A stretch of 13,723 bases of DNA from Erysipelotrichaceae bacterium (GTDB lineage Bacteria; Bacillota_I; Bacilli_A; Erysipelotrichales; Erysipelotrichaceae): the NCBI GenBank assembly GCA_003446295.1, contig DMBB01000156.1:1-13723 (forward strand), in the 5' to 3' direction. Under the pieces are notes generated by a model. It saw only the letters and a program-made list of their open reading frames with translations, was not told the DNA's origin and made no database searches. The translations under genes were made by a program, and so were the position numbers. Below, piece by piece: positions 8,042 through 13,723 of this stretch (position 1 is its first letter; each line of letters starts with the position of its first letter).

Positions 8042-8965
8042 TCAGCCAAGAACTACGGACGCCAGTGTAATTACCAGCGGCAGTGCCGCGAGGCAGAGAA
8101 TCGTTGAAAGACATACCTGTTCTACAGCGTCTGTATAGTTTTTGTCATATGCCTGCGCAAACACTGCGACATTGGAACCGACCGGTGCTGCAGCAGCGAT
8201 CATCAGCGCAAGCTTCATTTCGGAAATGCCGAACGGAAGGATCCTGAATACGGCAAGCGTAGCCAGCGGGATCAGGACCAGCCTGAGCAGACATACAACA
8301 TACGTCTTTTTCTTTTTGAACATTGCCAGCAGATCCGACTGGGCAAGGAATACACCGCTGACCATCATGGCGATCGGTGTATTCAGACCTGCGATCGCAT
8401 TGAATACACTCGTCACAACACCCGGCATATGATTTCCTGCCCCGGAAAAGAAAATGACCAGCGCAGCAGCTACCGAAAGAACGATCGGGTTTGTAATGAT
8501 CTTTTTCGGTGAGATGACATTCTTGTCTGAAGTGATCACATATACGCCATATGTCCACTGCAGTGCGTTGACAAATACGATCATGACGGAAATGTAGAAC
8601 ACATACTGGCTTCCCATAACTGCTGTAACAAGCGGGATCCCGATGAATCCTGCATTGGAGAATGCTGATGAGAAGCAGGAAATACCGTCACGCTTGCCGA
8701 AGACGATGTGTGAGATCACGATCGCCGCCAGCATGGCTGCGCCTGCAAGCACTGTTGACTGCAGGAGCTCTGCTGCTTTTTCAGCAGTCCGCTCAATGCA
8801 GAAATTATTGATCACCACGACCGGGATGACCAGGTACAGCAGGATCTTTCCAAGCTCCTTTGAACCCTGGTCTGTGATCATTCCTTTTTTGTAGAACACA
8901 TATCCTGCCAGCATCAGCAGAAACATGACGCAGATCTGTTTCAGCAGCAGAAAACCGATCTCCAT
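8042..8965 (-). CDS. AEC-family membrane transporter (auxin efflux carrier type)
   Basis: This 307-residue polytopic membrane protein has about ten hydrophobic segments. Family marks of the AEC (Mem_trans) group are present: SNAGFIGIPL at 103-112, NPIV at 159-162, and the C-terminal APVGSNVAVFAQ at 260-271. AEC members are secondary carriers for organic acids such as malate in bacteria, but the substrate here cannot be read from the sequence. The ATG at 8965 is served by AGGAGG nine bases upstream, which overlaps the end of the CYTH gene; the two genes are 4 nt apart, so they are probably co-transcribed. It lies between nusG and rplK, where no transporter is usual. Confidence 0.9.
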   Translation of the reverse strand: MEIGFLLLKQICVMFLLMLAGYVFYKKGMITDQGSKELGKILLYLVIPVVVINNFCIERTAEKAAELLQSTVLAGAAMLAAIVISHIVFGKRDGISCFSSAFSNAGFIGIPLVTAVMGSQYVFYISVMIVFVNALQWTYGVYVITSDKNVISPKKIITNPIVLSVAAALVIFFSGAGNHMPGVVTSVFNAIAGLNTPIAMMVSGVFLAQSDLLAMFKKKKTYVVCLLRLVLIPLATLAVFRILPFGISEMKLALMIAAAAPVGSNVAVFAQAYDKNYTDAVEQVCLSTILCLAALPLVITLASVVLG

Positions 8966-8969
8966 ATGT

Positions 8970-9416
8970 TCAGTCCTCCTTGAACGCCAGCATAGCGTTC
9001 GTGTAGTAAGGATCGTCCGTCACTTCCGTGCCGAACCACGCCGGCACAGCAAATGCATTCGCTTCTTCCTCACTGCTGAATTCCGTTTCCACCACAAGCA
9101 GTCCGTCAAGCCTGCCGTGATAAACATCGATCTCCGCATGGTGTCCGTCCGGCAGTCCCATTACATACCGGCTCTTCATGACCGGATGACCGATCGTTTT
9201 TTCACACAGTTTTGCATAGTCTTCTTCAGAGATCTCAAATTCTTCTTCCTGTCTGATCATTCCCATGCCGCTTTTATATGTGAAAATGTGTTTATCATCC
9301 GCTTTCCGGATCCTGAGGACCGGATCGACTGAAAGATACCGCTGTTCCATCCTGATCATGACAGTTCCTGTCAGATCCGGAAGTTCCTTTACAAGAAATT
9401 TACGTTCAATTTCCAT
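8970..9416 (-). CDS. CYTH-domain triphosphate tunnel protein
   Basis: This 148-residue protein is a full single CYTH domain. It opens with the signature ExExK (E2, E4, K6 in MEIERKFLV). The other charged tunnel positions follow: R35 and R37, K48, R55, E57 and E59, K81 and R83, E95 and D97, E110 and E112. Small bacterial members (triphosphate tunnel metalloenzymes) mostly hydrolyse inorganic tripolyphosphate or other triphosphates with Mg or Mn; some are adenylate cyclases or thiamine triphosphatases. The exact substrate is not predictable. The gene begins 11 nt after the SGNH hydrolase gene, with a modest AAAGG site, and is followed 4 nt later by the AEC transporter. Confidence 0.88.
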   Translation of the reverse strand: MEIERKFLVKELPDLTGTVMIRMEQRYLSVDPVLRIRKADDKHIFTYKSGMGMIRQEEEFEISEEDYAKLCEKTIGHPVMKSRYVMGLPDGHHAEIDVYHGRLDGLLVVETEFSSEEEANAFAVPAWFGTEVTDDPYYTNAMLAFKED

Positions 9417-9427
9417 AATGGCCGCCT

Positions 9428-10153
9428 TTACTTTTCAAAGAATGCCGTGAGATCTTTTTCAAATACCGGCGTCCACCATTCCAGATAGCCTGCTCTGGTC
9501 GGATGGATCGGATCAAACATATAAAGGCTGTACGCCTCATCCGTGATCGTATACATCTCCTCATGATTCCAGAGATCGATCAGACCGATATTCCATTTTT
9601 CCTGCATGACCGGAAGCAGCTCTGTCATGTTCTGATAGAGATCGGAAATGAATCTTGTGCCGCTGTAAAACAGCACAGGACAATTCCATGTGCTCTTTGC
9701 ATACGAAATGATATACTCCATAGCTCCTGCGATCGTCTGCAGGTCAAACGCTTCCGGATCTCTTTCGTCTGTCACTTTGCCCAGCGGCATGCCCTGTGTT
9801 GCATCGTTGGTGGAAAGCTGACAGATCAGTGCATCAGCCGGGAATGATTTGTCGATCGTTCTCAGGCGTTTGATATAGGACGGTCCCTTTGCGTCAACAT
9901 CAACCAGTGTTGTGCCGTTGACCGCTTCCTTGATCATAACGATCCCGTCAAGATGCTCCAGATCGTCCGCAAACGACTGATTCATTGAAGCAAATCCAAG
10001 CGTGACGGAACTGCCGAGAAATATCAGATGTTTTCCCTTCAGCGGGCTGTTTTCTTTAGCGGGGTATTTGTTGACGTCATACTGTCCGGCGTTTCCCGGA
10101 TGGCCCTCTTTGGTATAACCGTGTTCAGGCATTTTCAGTTCAGGTATCTGCAT
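9428..10153 (-). CDS. SGNH/GDSL-type hydrolase
   Basis: This 241-residue protein is a probable esterase or lipase-type hydrolase. The four SGNH blocks are visible: FLGSSVTLG (residues 45-53, nucleophile S49), G80 in EAVNGTTL, N116 in QLSTND, and D214/H217 in DPIHPT. The first block reads GSS where classic members have GDS. No signal peptide or membrane segment is present, so it is predicted cytoplasmic. The substrate is unknown; relatives deacylate or deacetylate carbohydrates and lipids. The ATG at 10153 has GGAGG seven bases upstream. It is the first gene of a likely unit with the CYTH and AEC genes. No convincing promoter was found in the 40 bases between it and the nusG terminator. Confidence 0.88.
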   Translation of the reverse strand: MQIPELKMPEHGYTKEGHPGNAGQYDVNKYPAKENSPLKGKHLIFLGSSVTLGFASMNQSFADDLEHLDGIVMIKEAVNGTTLVDVDAKGPSYIKRLRTIDKSFPADALICQLSTNDATQGMPLGKVTDERDPEAFDLQTIAGAMEYIISYAKSTWNCPVLFYSGTRFISDLYQNMTELLPVMQEKWNIGLIDLWNHEEMYTITDEAYSLYMFDPIHPTRAGYLEWWTPVFEKDLTAFFEK

Positions 10154-10195
10154 CGTTATTCCTCCATGTTTTTTTCTACTACAACATCTTATCAG

Positions 10196-10240
10196 ACAAA
10201 ATAAGATCCTGCTGATACATTCAGCAGGACCTTATTTTGT
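10196..10240 (-). terminator. Rho-independent terminator after nusG
   Basis: A 20-bp stem (one G-U pair in the minus-strand RNA) with a 5-nt loop begins at the last base of the nusG stop codon. The inner part TCCTGCTGA/TCAGCAGGA is GC-rich, and the outer ACAAAATAAG/CTTATTTTGT arm supplies the U-rich tail. Because the arm is symmetric it could also work on the other strand. Confidence 0.85.
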
Positions 10241-10821
10241 CAGTCTTCTACTTTCTGCAGATCGTTATAGTTGATATCGGTCGGTGTTTCACGTCCGAAC
10301 AGCATTGTCATAATGCTTGCGACCTGTGTCTGGTCATTCATTTCGCTGACTCTGCCTTCCATTCCTGTGAACGGTCCGGTCAGGATACGTACTGTATCGC
10401 CTACCGCAAAGTCAACAACGACTTTCTTGTCGCTCTGACCCATTCTGCGCAGAATGGACTCGATCTCATCCGGAGAAACAGGGAACGGTTTTGCACCGCC
10501 GCCTGATGAACCGATAAATCCGGTAACACCCGGCGTGTTTCGTACAACATACCATGCTTCATCTGTCATCTTCATCTCAACGAACACATAGCCGGGGAAG
10601 ATGTTTCTCATCTTCTCAACTTCCTTGCCGTTTTTGATCTCGATTTCAGGTTCTTCCGCAACAAGTACACGGAACAGTGAATCCTGGATACCCATGGATT
10701 CAACACGCTTTTCCAGATTGTCCTTTACGCGGTTTTCATGTCCGGAGTATGTGTTGACTACATACCAGCGTTTTTCATGTTCATCATCAATAATAGGATT
10801 GATCTTCTTTTCGTCGCTCAT
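10240..10821 (-). CDS. nusG: Transcription elongation/antitermination factor NusG
   Basis: This 193-residue NusG binds the RNA polymerase clamp and influences pausing, Rho action and coupling to ribosomes. The N-terminal NGN domain runs from about residue 17 (KRWYVVNTYSGHENRV) through the conserved FPGYVFVEM (75-83) and NTPGVTGFIG. The KOW domain begins near 138 (VGDTVRILTGPFTGMEG) with the late FGRETP element. The ATG at 10821 has GGAGG five bases upstream, lies 1 nt after the secE stop, and was preferred to an in-frame TTG at 10839 that would overlap secE without a ribosome binding site. It is the last gene of rpmG-secE-nusG. rplK, normally next, is displaced by three accessory genes. Confidence 0.98.
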   Translation of the reverse strand: MSDEKKINPIIDDEHEKRWYVVNTYSGHENRVKDNLEKRVESMGIQDSLFRVLVAEEPEIEIKNGKEVEKMRNIFPGYVFVEMKMTDEAWYVVRNTPGVTGFIGSSGGGAKPFPVSPDEIESILRRMGQSDKKVVVDFAVGDTVRILTGPFTGMEGRVSEMNDQTQVASIMTMLFGRETPTDINYNDLQKVED

Positions 10822-10822
10822 C

Positions 10823-11008
10823 TTATCCTCCGATTCCAATCAGTGTCAGAAGGGTCGTGCTTAAGAAATCGCACAGTACAAAGAACAGCGCAAAGAATGC
10901 TGTAAATGTGATCACTTCTCCGGAATTGGATACTACGTCGGCGCGCTTCGGCCAGCGTACACGTTTGGCTTCCTTTTTGATACCGCTCCAGCTGAATGTC
11001 TTATCCAT
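10823..11008 (-). CDS. secE: Preprotein translocase subunit SecE
   Basis: This 61-residue SecE is the short single-spanning form normal for Gram-positive bacteria and completes the SecYEG channel in the cytoplasmic membrane. The amphipathic region holds the conserved KEAKRVRWPKRADV block (residues 12-25), followed by one membrane helix at about 31-57. The ATG at 11008 follows AGGAGG by six bases, and that site overlaps the rpmG stop codon, so translation of the two is likely coupled. nusG begins 1 nt after its stop codon. Confidence 0.97.
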   Translation of the reverse strand: MDKTFSWSGIKKEAKRVRWPKRADVVSNSGEVITFTAFFALFFVLCDFLSTTLLTLIGIGG

Positions 11009-11018
11009 AGAGTACCTC

Positions 11019-11168
11019 CTACTTTGTTTCTTTATGGAGTGTTTTGCGTCCGCACTTCGGACAGAATTTCATCAGTTCCAGACGTTTCTTCGCATTTTTG
11101 TGTGAAGTTGTATAATTTCTGGACATACATACACTGCATGCCATAATTACTTTTTCATCTTTCGCCAT
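11019..11168 (-). CDS. rpmG: Large ribosomal subunit protein bL33, zinc-binding form
   Basis: This 49-residue protein starts [20 protein letters not shown] and ends HKETK. Two CxxC pairs (CSVC at 11-14 and CPKC at 36-39) form the zinc ribbon of the C+ type of L33; zinc-starved cells of many Firmicutes swap this type for a cysteine-free copy, which is not in this window. The ATG at 11168 has GAGGAG eight bases upstream. It is the first gene of rpmG-secE-nusG, the same order as in B. subtilis, and directly follows a strong promoter. Confidence 0.96.
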   Translation of the reverse strand: MAKDEKVIMACSVCMSRNYTTSHKNAKKRLELMKFCPKCGRKTLHKETK

Positions 11169-11194
11169 GACAAAAACTCCTCGATTGCCTACCT

Positions 11195-11223
11195 AATTTA
11201 ACACAAGAGACAATGCCAGTCAA
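11195..11223 (-). promoter_or_regulatory. Promoter of rpmG-secE-nusG
   Basis: On the minus strand there is TTGACT (11218-11223), a 17-nt spacer and TAAATT (11195-11200). Transcription would begin near 11188, giving a short leader of about 20 nt before rpmG. It lies directly after the terminator of the sigma factor gene. Confidence 0.83.
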
Positions 11224-11258
11224 TTATGTTCAAATACGCACCGCTTAATTTTCAGCTG

Positions 11259-11282
11259 AAAAAACCGGTTCATTCCGGTTTT
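11259..11282 (-). terminator. Rho-independent terminator after the sigma factor gene
   Basis: AAAACCGG and CCGGTTTT form an 8-bp stem with a 6-nt loop, followed by TT, starting about 24 nt after the stop codon. It is nearly symmetric, so it could act on both strands. It closes the cysS-mrnC-rlmB-sigma unit. Confidence 0.85.
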
Positions 11283-11305
11283 CCCATGTTTCTCTATCTG
11301 TGCTT

Positions 11306-11905
11306 TCATGCTTTTTCAAGTATGCTTCTTCTGATCTTTTTCCGCACTCTCTGTTTTCTGCCGTCAAACTGCTTTGTTGTGATGCCCATTTCCCGGGCGG
11401 ACTGCGTATAGGAATTTCCGTTCATCCAGTTCAGAAGGACCTGCTGTTCCCTGGGGTTCAGTTTGCTGATCTGTTCCATCAGCTGATCCCTGGCCTGGTT
11501 CATCCTCAGCACATATTCCGGATCGGTCAGCCTGTTTTTCTGTTCCAGAAGCTCAATTGCAGGATTGTTTTCACTGATCATACTGTCAAGTGAATACATG
11601 TGATTCACACGCCCCTGCTGCTTCCGCTTCACAGTCCTGGTATATGTGATCATCGTGTTTTTGATCACGATCGTCAGAAATGTCGCAAAACTGCTTCCCC
11701 GATCCTCACGGTATGCTTCAGCGGCTTTGTACAATGCCAGCATCCCTTCCTGCATCAGATCATCCCAATAGATGTTCAGGCACGGACATACCTCGATCGC
11801 ATTTTTGACCTCATGGATCAGGATCGGCTTGTAGAGATTAAAAAGAGCGCGGACAGCGTACGTGTCTCCTGTCCGGCTCATATAAAGCAGTTCGTATGGA
11901 TTCAT
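11306..11905 (-). CDS. sigH: Sigma-70 family RNA polymerase sigma factor, SigH-type by position
   Basis: This 199-residue protein has the two-domain plan of SigH-like and ECF factors. Region 2 includes DDLMQEGMLALYKAA (48-62) and SFATFLTIVIKNTM; region 4 ends in a helix-turn-helix from about 149 (LNPREQQVLLNWMNGNSYTQSAREMGI begins here) with a very basic tail RKQRVRKKIRR. In B. subtilis sigH occupies the same place, between rlmB/rae1 and rpmG, which supports orthology; sequence alone would only support a sigma-70 family call. What it controls here is unknown: in B. subtilis it is early stationary phase, competence and sporulation. The ATG at 11905 has AAGGAGG seven bases upstream and lies 12 nt after rlmB. 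Confidence 0.82.
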   Translation of the reverse strand: MNPYELLYMSRTGDTYAVRALFNLYKPILIHEVKNAIEVCPCLNIYWDDLMQEGMLALYKAAEAYREDRGSSFATFLTIVIKNTMITYTRTVKRKQQGRVNHMYSLDSMISENNPAIELLEQKNRLTDPEYVLRMNQARDQLMEQISKLNPREQQVLLNWMNGNSYTQSAREMGITTKQFDGRKQRVRKKIRRSILEKA

Positions 11906-11917
11906 AAGCTTTCCTCC

Positions 11918-12631
11918 TTATCGGAAGAAACGCCCGTCTGTGATCTGATACATCAGAATACCGGCACTGACTGCCGCGTTCAGAGAAGAGATTTTTCCTC
12001 TCATCGGAAGCGAGACCAGATAATCACACTTCTCTCTCAGCAGTCTCGAAATGCCCTTTCCCTCATTGCCGATCACAAGTACGGTGTTGAAATCGTACTT
12101 CAGTGATCTGTAGTCCTGTCCGTCCATGTCGGCTCCGACGATCCAGTACCCCTTTTTCTTCAGCTCTTCTGCTGTACGCGCAAGATTTGTGACCGATGCG
12201 CACTTTACCGTATCGATCGCTCCGGCCGAGACTTTGGCAACTGCCGGTGTCAGTCCGACCGCATGCGTCTTCTTGAAGATCACACCGTCTGCACCAACCG
12301 CATCCGCAGTACGCAGAACAGCACCGAGGTTATGCGGATCCTCCAGTTCATCCAGAAGGATCAGGAAACCATAATCGGAATGTCTCTCATTGACAAGATC
12401 ATCCAGTGAATAAAGACGGTACTCTTCAACTTCTGCCGCGATCCCCTGATGGTTGTCGCTGCCGGTCATCTTTTTCAGGTCATTGCGGCTGACATGCTTC
12501 AGCATGATCTTGTTCCTGGCACATTCTGCTTCGATCTGAGGGTCCTGGATGCACATGTATACACAGTTTACTTTTGAGGGATTCTTAAGCATCTGCTTTA
12601 CGACGTTTTTTCCGTACATCAATTGTGCCAT
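11918..12631 (-). CDS. rlmB: 23S rRNA (guanosine-2'-O-)-methyltransferase RlmB, SPOUT family
   Basis: This 237-residue TrmH-like enzyme uses S-adenosylmethionine to methylate the 2'-O of a guanosine in the peptidyl transferase region (G2251 in E. coli numbering). The N-terminal substrate-binding part starts MAQLMYGKNVV. The knotted SPOUT domain shows motif 1 (DELEDPHNLGAVLRTADAVG, about 94-113, catalytic Asn 101 and Arg 107), motif 2 (GNEGKG, 188-193) and motif 3 (SLPMRGKISSLNAAVSAG, Asn 218). The ATG at 12631 has AAGGAGG seven bases upstream and overlaps the mrnC end by 13 nt; an upstream in-frame start at 12688 would overlap mrnC further and adds no family sequence. Confidence 0.95.
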   Translation of the reverse strand: MAQLMYGKNVVKQMLKNPSKVNCVYMCIQDPQIEAECARNKIMLKHVSRNDLKKMTGSDNHQGIAAEVEEYRLYSLDDLVNERHSDYGFLILLDELEDPHNLGAVLRTADAVGADGVIFKKTHAVGLTPAVAKVSAGAIDTVKCASVTNLARTAEELKKKGYWIVGADMDGQDYRSLKYDFNTVLVIGNEGKGISRLLREKCDYLVSLPMRGKISSLNAAVSAGILMYQITDGRFFR

Positions 12632-13017
12632 AACCCTTCCTCCTTCAGTGTTATCACTTTGTCCCATATCGTCCCGATCCTGTTCCAATTGTTCTCAAGT
12701 GACAAAGCACCCAGAATCGCTTCAAATCCGGTGGACTTCCGGTAGATATTAACGGGTGTATTCTTCGGAACCGTACCCGCATTGGCATTGCGCCCTTTGC
12801 GGTACCAGTCCTCCTCTTCTTCTGTAAAGAACGATGCTTCATGCAGAAGGTCATACAGTTCTGCCTGTGCTTTTGCGCTCACATACCGTACGGAATGCTT
12901 CTGCAGATCATTGCCTCTGCCGTATCCCTTTTCCACCAGATATGTTCTCACGACAAGCGACCATGCAGCATCTCCCAGAAATGCAAGCGTCCTGCCGGAA
13001 CATTCAGACGATCTCAC
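12619..13017 (-). CDS. mrnC: Mini-ribonuclease III
   Basis: This 132-residue protein is an RNase III catalytic domain without the double-stranded RNA-binding domain. In B. subtilis the dimer trims the 3' and 5' ends of 23S rRNA. Visible marks are LAFLGDAAWSL with catalytic Asp 16, the family segment WYRKGRNANA (71-80), and YRKSTGFEAILGAL (92-105) with Glu 99. It begins at a GTG whose last bases overlap the cysS TGA (GTGA), with AAAGG six bases upstream; no ATG would keep the LGDA motif. The overlap with cysS and rlmB argues for one operon, the same order as in B. subtilis. Confidence 0.94.
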   Translation of the reverse strand: MRSSECSGRTLAFLGDAAWSLVVRTYLVEKGYGRGNDLQKHSVRYVSAKAQAELYDLLHEASFFTEEEEDWYRKGRNANAGTVPKNTPVNIYRKSTGFEAILGALSLENNWNRIGTIWDKVITLKEEGLWHN

Positions 13018-13723
13018 AGCAGACCTTTCTCAGCAAGCTTGCCGCGGTAAACATCAGCGCTTGCAAAATCCTTGTTCTTCTTGGCTTCATTCCATTTTTC
13101 AAACAAAGCAATATCTTCATCGGTTACTTCCGGCTTCACAACGACAACGCCGAGAATATCCAGCATCTTTTCAACCGCATTGCGGTATTTTCCGACTGCA
13201 GCGAAATCGATCTCACGCTGCCTCAGGGCACCGTTCAGCTTCTTCACGGTATCATAAATGACCGCATAGGCGTTCGGTGTATTCATGTCATCGTCCATCT
13301 GATCCAGGAACGCTCTGTAGGATTCTTCATCATACGCATCCGCAAATACATAGCGTGCCATAGCAGCCTTGACATCCGCCTGTTTCAGCGGCGTCATGAC
13401 ACGGTCCAGCTCTTTTCTGGCAGTTTCGATCGTCTCATCGCTGAAATTCAGTTCCTTGCGGTAATGTACGGAGCTCATCAGCCATCTTGTCAGATTTGTA
13501 CCCAGACGGTCAACGATATCCTTTGCCCAAAGAACATTTCCCAGAGACTTGGACATCTTGATGCCGTCAATATTCACCATTGCGTTATGGATCCAGTAAT
13601 TTGCAAGGCAGTTGCCGTTGCAGGCTTCCTGCTGTGCCGCTTCATTTTCGTGGTGCGGGAATTTCAGGTCCATTCCGCCGCCGTGGATATCGATCATCCT
13701 GCCGAGGTTGTTGTTGATCATGA
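13014..13723 (-). CDS. cysS: Cysteinyl-tRNA synthetase, C-terminal half (5' end outside window)
   Basis: This is the last roughly 236 residues of a class I aminoacyl-tRNA synthetase that charges tRNA-Cys. The fragment opens with [18 protein letters not shown] followed by FPHHENE, whose histidines belong to the zinc and cysteine site. The KMSKS loop follows as [10 protein letters not shown], then the helical anticodon-binding domain. The C-terminus ends KLAEKGLL. The HIGH motif and the start codon lie beyond 13723, so the ATG at 13721 is an internal methionine. mrnC overlaps its stop codon by 4 bases, and cysS is the first visible gene of the cysS-mrnC-rlmB-sigma unit. Confidence 0.97.
   Translation of the reverse strand, partial: MINNNLGRMIDIHGGGMDLKFPHHENEAAQQEACNGNCLANYWIHNAMVNIDGIKMSKSLGNVLWAKDIVDRLGTNLTRWLMSSVHYRKELNFSDETIETARKELDRVMTPLKQADVKAAMARYVFADAYDEESYRAFLDQMDDDMNTPNAYAVIYDTVKKLNGALRQREIDFAAVGKYRNAVEKMLDILGVVVVKPEVTDEDIALFEKWNEAKKNKDFASADVYRGKLAEKGLL

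Noticed and set aside
10822..10839. TTG at 10839 as the nusG start
   Set aside because: It overlaps secE and has no ribosome binding site; the ATG at 10821 has GGAGG at proper distance and begins a normal NusG.
12632..12688. Extended N-terminus for rlmB from 12688
   Set aside because: It would overlap mrnC by 70 bases and adds residues outside the family; the ATG at 12631 has AAGGAGG.

Overview
The window is a chromosomal segment in which every supported gene lies on the minus strand, so genes are read from high to low coordinates. The order cysS - mrnC - rlmB - sigH-type sigma factor - rpmG - secE - nusG - (three extra genes) - rplK - rplA - (one giant surface protein gene) - rplJ is the conserved Firmicutes backbone known from Bacillus subtilis. 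Strong AGGAGG ribosome binding sites, vegetative TTGACx-17-TATAAT-like promoters and an LPKTG cell-wall anchor fit a Gram-positive Firmicute. A shortened proline loop in L11, which I recall from Mollicutes, hints at the Erysipelotrichia/Mollicutes side of the phylum; that placement is inference.

High-coordinate third (about 11300-13723): the 3' part of cysteinyl-tRNA synthetase, Mini-RNase III, the 23S rRNA 2'-O-methyltransferase RlmB and a sigma-70 family factor overlap or nearly touch, so they look like one transcription unit. It ends in a rho-independent terminator at 11259-11282. The rae1/yacP gene that B. subtilis has between rlmB and sigH is absent. A strong promoter (11195-11223) then starts rpmG-secE-nusG, closed by a 20-bp terminator stem that begins at the nusG stop.

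Middle (8042-10153): an SGNH hydrolase, a CYTH/triphosphate-tunnel protein and an AEC-family transporter form a tight three-gene unit wedged between nusG and rplK. Next comes rplK-rplA with its own strong promoter and a leader that folds into a convincing L1-binding autoregulatory motif, ended by a terminator at 6741-6783.

Low-coordinate half (1-6740): a 2112-residue secreted protein with signal peptide, SdrD-like and Cna-B/SpaA-like domains and a sortase LPKTG anchor fills the space between rplA and rplJ. Only 9 nt past its stop lies the -35 box of the rplJ promoter, followed by an L10-type leader with an attenuator hairpin and the first 42 codons of rplJ.

The main point of interest is that the normally continuous secE-nusG-rplK-rplA-rplJ string is broken twice by accessory genes, and each ribosomal module keeps its own promoter, leader or terminator. 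No RNA genes, insertion sequences, CRISPR arrays or gene-free stretches over 300 bases were seen.
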